From: Akebia trifoliata
Lineage: Eukaryota; Streptophyta; Magnoliopsida; Ranunculales; Lardizabalaceae
Length of the DNA stretch: 64,000 bases
Direction of reading: 5' to 3'
NCBI GenBank assembly: GCA_017979445.1
Contig: JADQWC010000286.1
Location: forward strand, 1 to 64,000
Shown here in pieces: positions 1 through 11,092 of the stretch. Made by a program: the position numbers and the translations under genes. Below the pieces are notes generated by a model. That model did no database searches. It was given only the letters and a program-made list of their open reading frames with translations, and had not been told where the DNA came from. Within the stretch, counting starts at the first letter, position 1. Every line of letters starts with the position of its first letter.

Positions 1-1085
1 CTCAACTTTTTCAAAGAACCCTTACAGGTCCTGCCCTACGCTGGTTAATGTCATTGGACTCATCTCGGGTAAGAACATGACATGAATTGATGAAAGAATT
101 TATTGGTCGATATTCATTCAACACGGATATTGAATTCACAAGAAGAGACCTAGAAACTACTAAATAGAAACCCAGGGAAACTTTTACTAAGTTCATTGGT
201 CGATGGAAAGCTAATGCCGTTCAATTATGGGACCGACCTCAAGAGAAGAAACAAGTCAAGATTATACTCAAGAATCTCACTCCAAATTATGCCAAGTACT
301 TGATGCCTCAATACCTTCCCACTTTTCAATCCCTTCTTGAGGTTGGAACTCAAGTTGAGGATGCCTACTCTTCGGGACTTTTTAGTAACTTGTCTGATTC
401 AAAACCCAAACATTTCAAACCTAATATTAATTCCTTACAAGTGACCAACACCTCCTTTGCACTATCTCCTCAAGTTACTCAGCTTTTACAAACTAAGCCT
501 AGGAGACAATTTACCAATCTTGGAATGTCCCTTAGTGTTGCTTATCAAAAATTGATGAAAAAGAGATTGTTGATACCTTTACAACATAAGCCTTTACCTA
601 ATCCTCTTCCCCCAAACATGGATAATTAACAATTCTGTGAATTCCATCAGATGCCTGGTCATGTTCTTGACAGGTGTATTACTCTCTATCATGCTATCCA
701 AGACTTGATTGAATAAGGAAATGTTACCATACCCATTCCTACCGCACCCAACGTTAAGACTAACCCTTTGCCTACCTTTCAAAATCAACCCCCTCATACT
801 TTAAACTTAATATCCATATCCAAACCCGAATCAATTGACCCAATTTTCTTCACTCACCCAATTGATCTTAACAGTGCATTCGTTCCATGCCAGAATGAGC
901 TCAACTACCCTAAGGTAGTGACAGAACTGAAGAACAGAGAAATTATTGAAGAAACAGGTTGTCCCGCATATGACAGGCTTGAATCAGAATATGAAGAGAT
1001 AGTAAAAGCAAGCAAGTTCAAGTCATCCATTGAAAATAATCGAAGTGGCATAGACTCTAGAATTGTGTCCCTCCATTCAGAATGA
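1..1085 (+). pseudogene. Tat/Ogre-type gypsy gag remnant (older element)
   Basis: Capsid-like gag sequence of the same family as the gag at 9518-11022; the two align through the segments LFQRTL, ALRWLM, FIGRW, WDRP, QYLPTF, FTNLGMSL and a zinc-knuckle-like CEFHQxPGHxxDRC (about 634-675). In-frame stops lie at about 77, 165, 627 and 715, so it cannot make Gag. After about 900 the similarity stops and a short open stretch ends at 1085; the pol genes expected next are absent. It is the left visible part of an older element whose 5' end lies outside the window and whose 3' UTR was later split by the insertion at 3200-20646. Confidence 0.85.
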
Positions 1086-3194
1086 TGTCGTCTTTTAAGT
1101 CTTCTTAATTTTCTTTAGCTTCAGTTGCGTAAGTCTTTGAATTCAGTTAATCATCTTTATTTTTGAGTTTTAGTAAGGTTTATCAGTTTATGTTCTTTCC
1201 AATTCTAATAAATAAAGAAGTTCTTTATTATCCTGTGTGCAATAATGATGTGAACATAAAATCTAATATGAGAAATGACTTAAAGCTCACTAATCAAATT
1301 TGATAAATATTAGAATTAAAGAGTATAGTTAAGAAGTACAAATTGGTGATACATTATCCTCAGAAGAACATAAGAGAATATTAAACTTACTTGACAAATT
1401 CAACAATGTTTCTTGCATGGTCTTATAAGGATATATGGATGGATCACATAAAAATATAGATCAAGACATAAAGTCAAAAGTGATTTCAAAGTCAAAGATT
1501 ATTGGTCAAAAATAATATAATTGAAAGCATCGACAAAGACGCTAAGATTTACAAGTGGATCTATTATGTTTTTTACTCAAAAGAGGAAAATTTTCATTCA
1601 TAAAAAATAAAAGATTTTCTCGAAATTTTAGAAGAATTGAATAGTCAGAAAACTCGATCATACTCGATTTCACAAAAGAAGATTGAAGAATATTCATTCT
1701 CAAAAGAAGACCTTATTCGACAGAGCAATCCAGATATTGAATTCCTAAAACTTTGACCAAGTCGAGCAGCATTCACCAAAGGAGGCCTTCTTTGATCGAA
1801 CCATTTTCCTGTCTTACCAAAAAAATATAACTTTCTTTATCCCCTCGCAGTTTTTAAAAAATCAATAGCTTCTTCTTTCTAAATCACATCGACTAATTTT
1901 GGGAGGGAATCTTAGTATGAATTACGTTTTGACCTGATCCCAAAAGAAAAAGAAATATTTGGGGTACGTAGGCAACCTGAGAAGTTACTTTAGGCCCGGT
2001 CACGCAAAGAATAAGTGTACTCTCTTAAGAAAAGTGTCATTTAAAAGGAAAATCCCCTATTGAAAGGTTAAAAAAAAAGAGAATGCCAAACTAGGGGCAT
2101 TAGAAAAAAGAATCAAAAGAATTGATAAAAACAAAAGAATGCCAAACTAGGGGCATTTAAAAAAATCAAAATAATTGACAGAAAAGAGAGAATATCAAAC
2201 TAAGAGCATTTTGGAAAGCTGAGCCTTATATCTTTTCTTTCTAAACCATATCCTAAGCCCACCTATTAAGTCCTCCTGAATGCTAATTGATTCGGTTAAG
2301 GTGCAGGGAACTAAGAAGTTGTCGAGTTGGTTATTCAAGATCATCAAGAAAAAAAGATAAGTCCACTAAGTCGAAAACCCGAAAAGGCGACTTAGGCAAA
2401 ATTTAGGACATAACCATAAAAAAAGAAAGTCTGCTATGTTGAAAACCTGAAATGGCAACTTAGGCAAAAATCAAGGCACCATCAGAAAAAAAAAATCAAA
2501 GACCACTACATTGAAAACCTGAAGAGGCGATCTAGGCAAAAATTAGAGCATCATCAAATGGGAGGAAAAGTTTCATCAAGAAGAAAAATTCATAAGGAAG
2601 CTTGTGCAGAAACTAGAAAATGCAGAACCATTCAAGCTACAATATTCGTTTTTCAGTCAAAAGCTCACATCCGACGAAGACAATGTTGAAGTCGAAAAAA
2701 TTAGAAGTCATCTTAAACATTGTAGGATCTTCAAGAATATGTTTACTTGTTTAAGTATTCGCTAATGGAAGATGTAGAACGATCAACCACTTTGAAGATA
2801 AAGATCTTTTATTCTAATATTTTTATCAAAAAATTTTAAGTCCAGCTCAAGCATTTTTTAAAAGAAATTTGAAAGAAAATGATCAATCCCTTATTGCACA
2901 TATAATAATCTTAAGAGTCTTAAATTTAAGGGAATGTCAGTTCTTCTATCTGTAATACATCGGAGTTCATATTTTTCTAGTGTAATCCACTCCATCAGTC
3001 TCATAGTCAAGTTCTAGTTAAAATCAACCTTGAAACTAGGGGCATTTTTGAAAGTAATTTAATTCTAAAGTTTTGTTCCTAATCATATGATAAAAAGAAA
3101 AATCTTACTTAGAAGTCCGATGAAGTCCAATGATAATTATGAATCCAGATGCATGATAAGCCAATAAAGGCCCAATCATTCAAATTTTGAGCTC
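1086..3194 (+). other. 3' UTR of the older Tat-like element, pol deleted
   Basis: No intact gene. About 1735-1775 matches the last integrase codons and the following block of the younger element (16125-16180), and about 1895-2000 matches its 3' UTR block at 16305-16390 (shared TGGGGTACGTAGGCAACCTG). Everything from protease to most of integrase is therefore missing and replaced by about 650 bases that I do not recognise. The stretch ends at the insertion site of the younger element and resumes at 20652. Confidence 0.7.
2366..2535 (+). repeat. Hairpin-forming short repeats in older 3' UTR
   Basis: Three spaced units of the form stem - GAAAACC.GAA.GG-like loop - stem - GCAAAA. Stems: CTAAGTCG (2366-2373) with CGACTTAG (2388-2395), perfect; CTATGTTG (2434-2441) with CAACTTAG (2456-2463), one mismatch; CTACATTG (2506-2513) with CGATCTAG (2528-2535), one mismatch and one G-T pair. 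The same motif recurs at 16696-16892 in the younger element. Confidence 0.7.
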
Positions 3195-3199
3195 GATTT
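3195..3199 (+). repeat. Target-site duplication, left copy
   Basis: GATTT lies directly before the TGTAGACACC start of the 5' LTR and is repeated directly after the 3' LTR (20647-20651). A 5-bp duplication is what a gypsy integrase makes. It shows that the two LTRs belong to one insertion. Confidence 0.93.
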
Positions 3200-4970
3200 T
3201 GTAGACACCCCATTTTTGCACTCGCCTAATTAATCAACTCGTCAATCCGATTGCAATGATTCCCAATGATGGATGTGTATTCCATTGCTTTATTTTGTTA
3301 CCAGATGTGTTTCAGAAATCCGGATGAGGTATCTCGAATTGACAAAACCTTAGAAACCGCGCTACGCTAGGAAAATACGACCCTAGAAACATAGAAATCA
3401 TCATCTTGCAGACCAGAAAGAAACTTTACGATAAAAATCACTAAAAATTACCAAATTACCAAAATATCTCTAACCTCAAAACAACCCTAGAGCCTACGTT
3501 ACGCTTAGGAAAACTCTCTCGAACACATAAAATAACAAATCGGAACCAAATAAATCATTTCACCAATTTTAACAGAATTTGACAAAATTACGAAAATGCC
3601 CATCGTAAAGTTCACAACCATTTCACACAAAAAACTTTATAAATAAAAAAAACTAATATTTCCATTGAATTCCTTACGAAAAATCGATTCTAAAACATCC
3701 TGGAACATTAAAAACCGACTTAAAACGTGAAAAGTCCTCTCCGGGGGCAAAACGGTAATTTCATAATTTTCATAATTAAAAAATTCGAAATTAATAAATA
3801 AAATATTAAATAATTAAATTTAAACATTAATGAAATTAATTTAAAATTTTGAACCTAAAAAATCGATTAATCGGACTCTCAGGCAAAATTGTTGAGGGTT
3901 CGTGGGATATTTCTTTAAGGACCCCTCCATTTAGGGGTCCAAAGAATTAAAGATATTTTAGAGGGGGGTTCTCCAAAAATTAAAAGTAAATCAAGCAAGA
4001 CTGAAATCAAGGTATTAAAGTCAATCAAGTGAGACTGAAGTCAAAATTAAAGTCAATTAAGCAAGACTGAAGTCAAGATATTAAAAGTCAATCAATTCAG
4101 ACTAAAGTCAAAACATTAAAAGTCAATCAAATAAGACCAAAATTCATAATAGAGATCTAATTAAATAATAACTGTATCTAATAGAATTCTAACTTAAAAA
4201 TAATTCTACCTAAAACAATTTGAATTAAAACACAATTCTACCTAAAACAATTCTAATTAAAACACAATTCTACCTAAAACAAGTCAAACTAAAACACAAC
4301 TCTAATTAAAAGATCTCTAATTAAATACTAACTCTATCCAAATCAACCCCTAAAAATATCTATAAATAGAGGTGCTCACACCCTATTTTCATATAAAATC
4401 ATAACCCCTAAGAGAAGTAGGTCTAGAAGCTCCCCTAGGCCCCCATAAACCCTAGTTTTGGAGCCCCAACTCCTTACCTAACACCCCCCTTCGATTTTAG
4501 CATAAGAAACGCCTAAAAGCCTTTCAAAAACACCCCCAAATCCGCAACAAACTTGAAGAGTTCAGATCCAAAAGTAAGGAGATACCTCGGTCTAGGAGAT
4601 CCGAAGTCAAATCCGGAGACAGAACGAAGCAAGGGAGCATGGTACAAGGAGCTCTTTTTGTCAGATCTGAGGGAACAAAGTCCTTGCTATCGGAAAGGTA
4701 AATTTTTATTTTTATTTATTTTTATCTAGGTTTTAGCAATGTAATTTACTTGGGAATTTAGTAGAGACCGGCTTTGGCCGGGCGGGGTTGGTGCCTAACA
4801 CCTTCCAATCCCGTAACATGATCCCCGAATTCAGTTTTTTTGGTTTTAGATTAGTTTTTATCCGTTTAGAGTCATTGATCGGTTCCTAGACCGTAATAAT
4901 TAGGTGGCGACTCCCAAACCTTAAGGGTCAAAAGTGGATCCGCGCACCCCGCGGATCGACGGCGCTTTCA
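3200..4970 (+). repeat. 5' LTR
   Basis: 1771 bp from TGTAGACACC to GGCGCTTTCA (TG...CA ends). Same length as the 3' LTR at 18876-20646, with about 34 substitutions and no net indel. It holds a TATA box (4360-4369), an 8-bp stem hairpin GGACCCCT/AGGGGTCC (3919-3940), and near its 3' end a block GTGCCTAACACCTTCCAATC that is also conserved in the older LTR at 22374-23980. Confidence 0.95.
4360..4369 (+). promoter_or_regulatory. LTR TATA box
   Basis: CTATAAATAG in the 5' LTR, repeated at 20036-20045 in the 3' LTR and as TTTATAAATAG near 23374-23384 in the older LTR. It is the only good TATA match kept in all three LTRs, so transcription of the element probably starts about 30 bases downstream. 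Confidence 0.7.
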
Positions 4971-4971
4971 G

Positions 4972-4990
4972 TGGCGACTCCGCTGGGGAC
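4972..4990 (+). other. Primer binding site
   Basis: TGGCGACTCCGCTGGGGAC lies one base after the 5' LTR. TGGCGACTCC(A/G)CTGGGG-type sites are typical of Ogre-like elements, where the primer has been described as a tRNA-Arg; I infer the same here. Confidence 0.85.
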
Positions 4991-7900
4991 ATTGAGGATC
5001 AGACTTGAAAAACCCCAAGTATGGGAACATTGCCAATGACCTAGTTTTTATTTTTAGTTGATTTTATTTAATTGCTAGTTAGTTAGTTTTTAGTGTTCGT
5101 TCATCGTTTTTTTTTTCTTTTCTTTTCTTTTCTTTTTTGGTGGGTTTAACTATTAATCTCGGCTCAACTTTGAATATGGTATGCTAGTTTTTATATTGGT
5201 GGGTTTAACCATTAATGTCAGTTCAACTTTGAATATGTTGTTCTAGCATATTATATTTTCATATAATTCAATCGAGAGTCACTTGGGGTGACTTTAAATA
5301 ATACCAAGTTTCAACGGATACTTTGTTGAGGGTGGAATAATGATCGTTGAGGATGAAATAATTAAACAAGGGATTTTCTTTTATTTTTTGCTTTAAAGTA
5401 TGTCAATCCATTTTTGGATGACAAAGGATTTTTTTTTTTTAAAAAGGGGAAACATGTTCGATATAACTCGTTTCTTAGGTAATTGTTTTTCATTTTTTAT
5501 TTTTTAGATGTTTTATAGGCAAGAGAGGCTGCCCATTGACAGCATCTCAAACAATAAAATTTAAAAAAAAAAAAAATTCTAAATTTCTATCGGCAGAACT
5601 GTTGGGGGGTGTGTGCATAGTAAATCAATTAATGATTTTGGGGTGCTATTAATAAAAAAACCCATTTTATTCATCTATTTCCCATTCAACCCTTTTAAAA
5701 TTTTCTTTTTAAAAGAAAACCCATCGTCTTCTTCAGCCGAACTCTTCCTGTTAAGCTCGAGATCGATCGATTTTGATCTCCTAATCCAGTTGATGCTAAC
5801 CCACTCGATCGGCTTCATTCACTGGAGTGGTATGGAGCTTCAACTTGATGGCTCCTCCACTGTTTCGCTCGGATCTCGTCGTCTTCAATGGAAACCGACT
5901 GATCCGAATGAAAGATTTTCAGCCAGCTTGCAACTTGAGGATCTCACAATCATTAAATTGATCGAGGATGAAATCTCGGCTCATGGAGTCTGTGGGGACA
6001 GCATCCATTATGATCGTGAGCTAAGCAAGCCGTTAATGGCAGCGGGTTTCTTTTGCTTAAAACTGGTTTTAAAATTGCAGGAAATTAATGATGAATGATG
6101 AACATTAAATCGGCCAAACCGATTTCAAATCGATTGGTTTGAAGAGCTCAATCGGTCTCTGCTTCTGTTTTAAAATTTTTTTCCTGTTTTTGCCTGAAGA
6201 ACATGGCTGAAAGCCGTGTGAGAAGATGGTGTGAATGTTGAGTAAATTTCTCATTTTACTAAAGCCACACCCTTGTTATTCAATGACTATTTGTTATATT
6301 GACAGCACCCTACTATACCAAGTCGCTTTTTGTTTGTTTTTTTTTTTTTTTTTTTTTATGTTTTTGCTTATTATCCTTAATGGTTTTTATAAAAAATGTG
6401 TTCCTCTAAATTTGTTTTTAAAAAAAAAAAAAAAAAAGAAATCAATTTGTTTCTTAAATGCCCCGTTCCTTTATTTTCCCTATCTCAATTGGGTTAAAAA
6501 GCATTATAATTACTTAGTCTAACGATTGTCATTTCATTCTCAATCCAATATCCTCGAAAATATTAATTTGATTAAGGTCACCCCAAAACACCCTTGATTT
6601 GGACTATAAAATTTATCAAATTATTGCGATGATCGAGTCTAATTGATTGCTACATACCGTATATGTGCATGTTTAAATCGCGAAGCGGACCATATTATTA
6701 ATTCATGATAATTGCCTATTTAATATGCTATAATGTCATTGGGAATGTATGTTGGATGTTGGTCATAATGTTGATCATGATTAAACGTTTATGTGATTTG
6801 AATGGTGCTTATATCCATATAATTCATGTTATAATTGGTTTGATTGGGCCATGGGCCCATTTGCTTGAAAAAGACCCCGGGCACACCCCACCCTGCTTTG
6901 CACACACCACGTGCACGTTTACTGCTTTAATCACTTACACGTCCCATTTAGCCAACGTGGCACTAGTGCGTGGCCCGGTCTCTTCGGAGATGCGACGTCA
7001 TTCATGAAACCCACAACTCCAGTCACGTACCCTAGGGTATATCGAACTGGGGCATCAATACCGTCTGATCAGGTGATTCTGAGAGACATATTGATGCACC
7101 AGGCTGGGGCGACCTGAGCCTTTGACCTATTGTAAGCCACACAGTCACATGTCCCGATTGCCAACGTAGTACTAGTACGTGGTCGGTCCCCTCGTGGGAT
7201 GCCAAACCATTTATGAAAGCTACAACTCTTGACTCGTACCCGTAGGTATAAAAGATAATCTAAGTATATCAATTGCACTTCTTGGTCAAAACCGGTGCCT
7301 AAGCAAGATCTTGCCCCGCTGTACCCTACTGTACGAGGGGGATAGACTACGTCTATTCTAGACGAGAGGTATTTAAGTGGGCCCTTGCTCAGCATTGTGC
7401 GCCACCTCTCAACTGGAGATCGAACTGGCTGTTTTTGGCTTCAGAGAAGTGAATTGAGGTTTTAGATTATCACCTATACGGTATATCAAACCAAGTCACC
7501 ACGTATCGAAAGGTATATAGGTGTGCTTGGGCAAGGGTGGCCAGATAAAAATGCATTGCACGTAGTAAGCTTAGAGTCTAGAAACCTTCCCAATAGGTCA
7601 CGACTCGAACTTATCGTGGGTGTTCCCGGGTTGTTTATTGAATGAATGCATGTGATTGATGAATGTATGTGAGTGATGTAATGATGAGATCAAAGTGCAT
7701 GATTGTCCTCAAGGATCAAAGAAATTTTATTTGAAAATTAAAATGGGTGCACCGACCCAGTAAAGAATCCATTCTTTTACAATAATGACCCAGTCCATCC
7801 CGATCCAACAATCATGATGGACCGGGCCAGTTAAATCAAAATGGAAATCGAATTTTCAAAGAAGAAAAAGAAAATATTTTTTGAAAAAGATTATTTTCCA

Positions 7901-8007
7901 AAAGAAGTGTCCTTTAGAAGAAACATTTTCCAGAAAATATTTTCCATAAGAATAAGATTTTCCAAAAGAAAATAAATTGATCTTTTACATGGACCATTGG
8001 AAGAGTA
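4991..8007 (+). other. Untranslated leader of the gypsy element
   Basis: About 3 kb between PBS and ORF1, far longer than in ordinary gypsy elements but usual in Ogre-like ones. It contains T- and A-rich tracts (5107-5135, 6335-6358, 6418-6438), one unexplained ORF (5613-6098), and two diverged copies of a block of about 220 bases (about 6900-7060 and 7130-7260, sharing CAACGT.G.ACTAGT.CGTGG and a GTACCC.AGGGTAT-like segment). No other gene seen. Confidence 0.6.
5613..6098 (+). CDS. Unidentified 161-codon ORF in the retrotransposon leader
   Basis: Open from an ATG at 5613 to a stop at 6096-6098. The first 50 or so residues are hydrophobic and low in complexity (read from A/T tracts). The rest (from about residue 70, MELQLDGSST...) has a balanced composition and higher GC than the flanks and looks more like real coding sequence. 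I do not recognise a domain. It lies upstream of ORF1, where Tat elements have no standard gene, so it may be a captured host-gene fragment or chance. Nothing homologous is visible elsewhere in the window. Confidence 0.3.
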   Translation: MHSKSINDFGVLLIKKPILFIYFPFNPFKIFFLKENPSSSSAELFLLSSRSIDFDLLIQLMLTHSIGFIHWSGMELQLDGSSTVSLGSRRLQWKPTDPNERFSASLQLEDLTIIKLIEDEISAHGVCGDSIHYDRELSKPLMAAGFFCLKLVLKLQEINDE

Positions 8008-9166
8008 CTAAAATACCCTTTTGTGTCAAACCAGGATGTTAGCCGCCGGCGATAACCCAATCGATCAGTTAGTCAAAACAACCGTCATAGGAATGCACCC
8101 TGTAGAGAAGATCAATTTTGGGAGATTCATGTTGAGGAGTGCTCTTTACTTCCATGAGTTTGAGATCGACTGGAACCTCTTACATGCTATGGCTAAGCGA
8201 TGGAACCCCTATCTTCACATATTCCATATGGGGTACATGCATTTATGCCCTACTCACGAGGATTATTGCGGCATCATGAGGATATCCACTTCAGGACCCC
8301 TAGTCAGGCCCTCATTGAAGACCGGATATTCTGGCGAACTCGCCACAGGGCTAAATATTTCCAAGGAAGAAGCCAAGGTCTTAGTCAATGACGGGAGATT
8401 GAACTTAGTACCTTTACTGGGCCCGTATCGCTCCCGCAGTCACCCTATCAATGTAAAACCCGAAGCTTGGCGAGCCACTAGAGACTATCGGTTGTGTTAG
8501 GAATCCTAGCTCAATACATACTGACCTCCAATAGTGATGGCCAAACTATCCCTGAGTCCTTCATAGATATAGCCTCTCAGCTCTCAAGGAAAGCCAACCC
8601 AGTACCTCTCATCCTAGCTGAAACCTTCTCAGGTTAGATGCCATAAAAAATGGTGAGCGGAAAGCTTCAAGGGAAGCCCCTACCTACTCTATATGTGGCT
8701 TTGTGATCGTCTCAAAATCGTAGAGGTTCCCTCAAACCTCGAATATGGCCCAGAACATTTTTCCAAGAGAAACCTGTTAGTGCGTCACAATTCAGTCAAA
8801 GCTTGGAGTAAATGGTTAGACTCTCGCCTCGCCTGTCATATCGATTTTAGGTGCCCTTAGTGGATGACTGATCCCCTATTCTAGGAACCAAAGGATCCTA
8901 CTATGTCCGTCTGATTGATTTAGAAGAAACATCTTTTTACCATCCTAATCTGATCCCAGAACAGTACGATGTACCTACAGAGTTATCCTTACCTCAGCAT
9001 AAAGCCTTCTTTTCCCCCAGTCTTTGACTGAAAAGTTAGTACACCTCATTGAGAAAGCTTGGAACAAGCGCACCTTAGGGTATCCAGACGGACCAGCAGA
9101 ATTCAGAGAGCAAGTTGTTAGAGCCAAGAGGGTCAAGCTGACAGCAATCCTGATGACCATCAAGAC
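8008..9166 (+). pseudogene. ORF1 of the Tat/Ogre element (function unknown), broken
   Basis: Coding-like sequence before gag, open at 8021-8500 (FGRFMLRSALYFHEFEIDW; GYMHLCPTHEDYCGIM), then continuing in other frames with stops to about 9160 (segments ESFIDIASQLSRKANP, GSYYVRLIDLEE, HPNLIPEQYDVP). An extra ORF here is the defining feature of Ogre-like elements; its product has no established role. Stops at about 8498, 8636 and 8704 and several frame changes show it is not translatable as one protein in this sequence. The identity rests on position and on the protein-like composition, not on a recognised domain. Confidence 0.55.
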
Positions 9167-9517
9167 AAAGCCAAGCGTCCATGTAAAAATAGTTCAAAAC
9201 AAATTTGTTGAAAGATGTTTAAATAAGAACATATTGTTTATCGTTTTCAATAAAACTATCTTTCTTTTCGAATGGATATTTATTTTCTTTTCAAATACTC
9301 ATTGTGTGAATGGATTAATTAATGGATTGGTGCACAAACCTCAATAAAATGATTCTTAAAAATGTTATCAAGGGGTTAATACCGAAATTGACTAAATCTA
9401 CCTTTGATGGGGTCATATAGGATTATCATTGCGCCCAAACTCAAGCGTCCACCTCCTAGTTGGAGTCGTAAGTCCAGTCGGTTAGAAAGAACCACAGTAC
9501 CAAGTCAAAAAATAGAG
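9167..9517 (+). other. Spacer between ORF1 and gag
   Basis: AT-rich, no gene. A reading frame opens at 9404 and runs into gag, but the ATG at 9518 (MASESELTEIRK) is the more likely gag start, because what follows has the charged, coiled-coil-like composition of a Gag N-terminus. Confidence 0.5.
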
Positions 9518-11022
9518 ATGGCTTCAGAATCTGAGCTCACAGAGATCCGTAAGATCTTGGCAGCCTTTGCCAATGATATCAGCAATATAAAAGGCAAAGT
9601 GGAAATGTTAGAACAGATCTCGGAATCAACGGGAATTCCCTAGATGACTTAAAGGGGAAAAAGGTTGAAGAGAAACGTCCACGTGAAGTCTTCGAGCTCG
9701 ACGGAGATGAAGAGTATGTTGATGAGAATCTGGCATTATCTAATAGAATGTCTCAATTGGAGTCAGCGATGAAAAGTATAAAGGGTATTGATGAAATTGC
9801 AGCAGGCATTGAAGCTTTGAAATCGCATCCCTAGAATCCATTTGCCAGAAAGTTTGTGATGCCTGAAATGGACAAGTTCAGTGGGACAGGGTGTGCAAAA
9901 ACACATCTTAAGGTGTATGTTACCAACATGCGCACTATGGGACTCAGCGACGAACAGATGACATTATTGTTCCAAAGGACTCTATCGGGATCAGCACTAC
10001 GTTGGTTAATGTCTCAAGATCCAGTTACTGTGGGTACATGGGAAAACATGTCAAAGGCCTTCTGGCATCAGTATAAGTAGAGTACCGAGATTGAGACTTC
10101 AAGAAGGGATCTGAAAGCAACTAAACAGAAAAATGGGGAGACATTCACTGATTTCATTGGTCGCTGGAGGGCCAAGGCTTCTCAAATGTGGGATAGACCT
10201 TCGGAGAAGGAACAAGTAGCAATTATCCTAAAGAATCTCTCCCAAGGATATGCTCAACACCTAGTGGCCCAATACCTCCCTACCTTTGAATCCTTGTTGC
10301 AAGTCAGGAGCCAACTTGAGGATGCATTTGCCTCTGGGATCCTTTCTAACCCCTCAGATAACAGGCCTAAGAAACCATATGTTCCCAAACCCAACATCAA
10401 CCATACTTACATCGCCAATACCTCAGTTACCCCAGCTCAACCCCCAGTCCGGACTAATAACCAAGCTCACCCAAATCAACCTCGGACTCCGCGTCCGTTC
10501 ACCAATCTAGGGATGAGTCTCACTGTAGCGCTTCACAAATTAATGAAAAAAGGGCTTATTACCCCTATCCAACCCCGACCTTTACCTAATCCCTTGCCAG
10601 CTGGACACAATGCTAACGTGTTCTGCGAATTCCATCAAAATCCTGGCCATCACACGGATCGTTGTATCACCTTGCGCCATGCCATTCAAAACCTTATTGA
10701 CAACAAAAAGGTCACCATCCCTAGCCCACCAAATGTCACCACAAATCCACTACCTGCTTATCAACCTCCACCAACCCTGAATATGGTTTCTCACACCCCA
10801 TTATCATTCGACCCTGTTTCTCTCATCCATCCAATCCAAGTTAAACCGCCCAGTTACCCCCTTGCCGGGATAGCCTTCACTGATGAGGTTTTTACCACAA
10901 ACTATGAACCATTCGATTTAACCTCGGATGATACCTATTGTTTATCCCCGCCTCGTTACGATAGTCCCGCGTTCACTAGTTACCTGTTGGCCCAAATGAA
11001 TCTAAAAACCCTGAACCTTTGA
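9518..11022 (+). pseudogene. gag: Gag polyprotein region, disrupted
   Basis: Structural protein of the retrotransposon particle. Order: charged, possibly coiled-coil N-terminus; capsid core (MPEMDKFSGTG near 9856, LFQRTLSGSALRWLM near 9972, DFIGRWRAK near 10153, VAQYLPTFESLL near 10264); proline-rich linker; FTNLGMSLTVALHKLMKKGL near 10498; and a zinc-knuckle-like CEFHQNPGHHTDRC (10624-10665), the modified knuckle of this lineage. Breaks: a -1 frameshift near 9625, TAG stops at about 9831 and 10078 where the relative has Gln (CAG to TAG), and another -1 shift near 11000 in an A run. Homologous to the remnant at 1-1085. Confidence 0.88.
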
Positions 11023-11092
11023 CAGCCGAAGATCCATACTTGTTGACTGAGGAAGATGAGCCTTTCCCCTTTCCTGTGATGAAGTTAGACAT

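Noticed and set aside
6235..6522. 95-codon ORF after the leader ORF
   Set aside because: Made of poly-T and poly-A runs (Phe and Lys stretches); not a protein.
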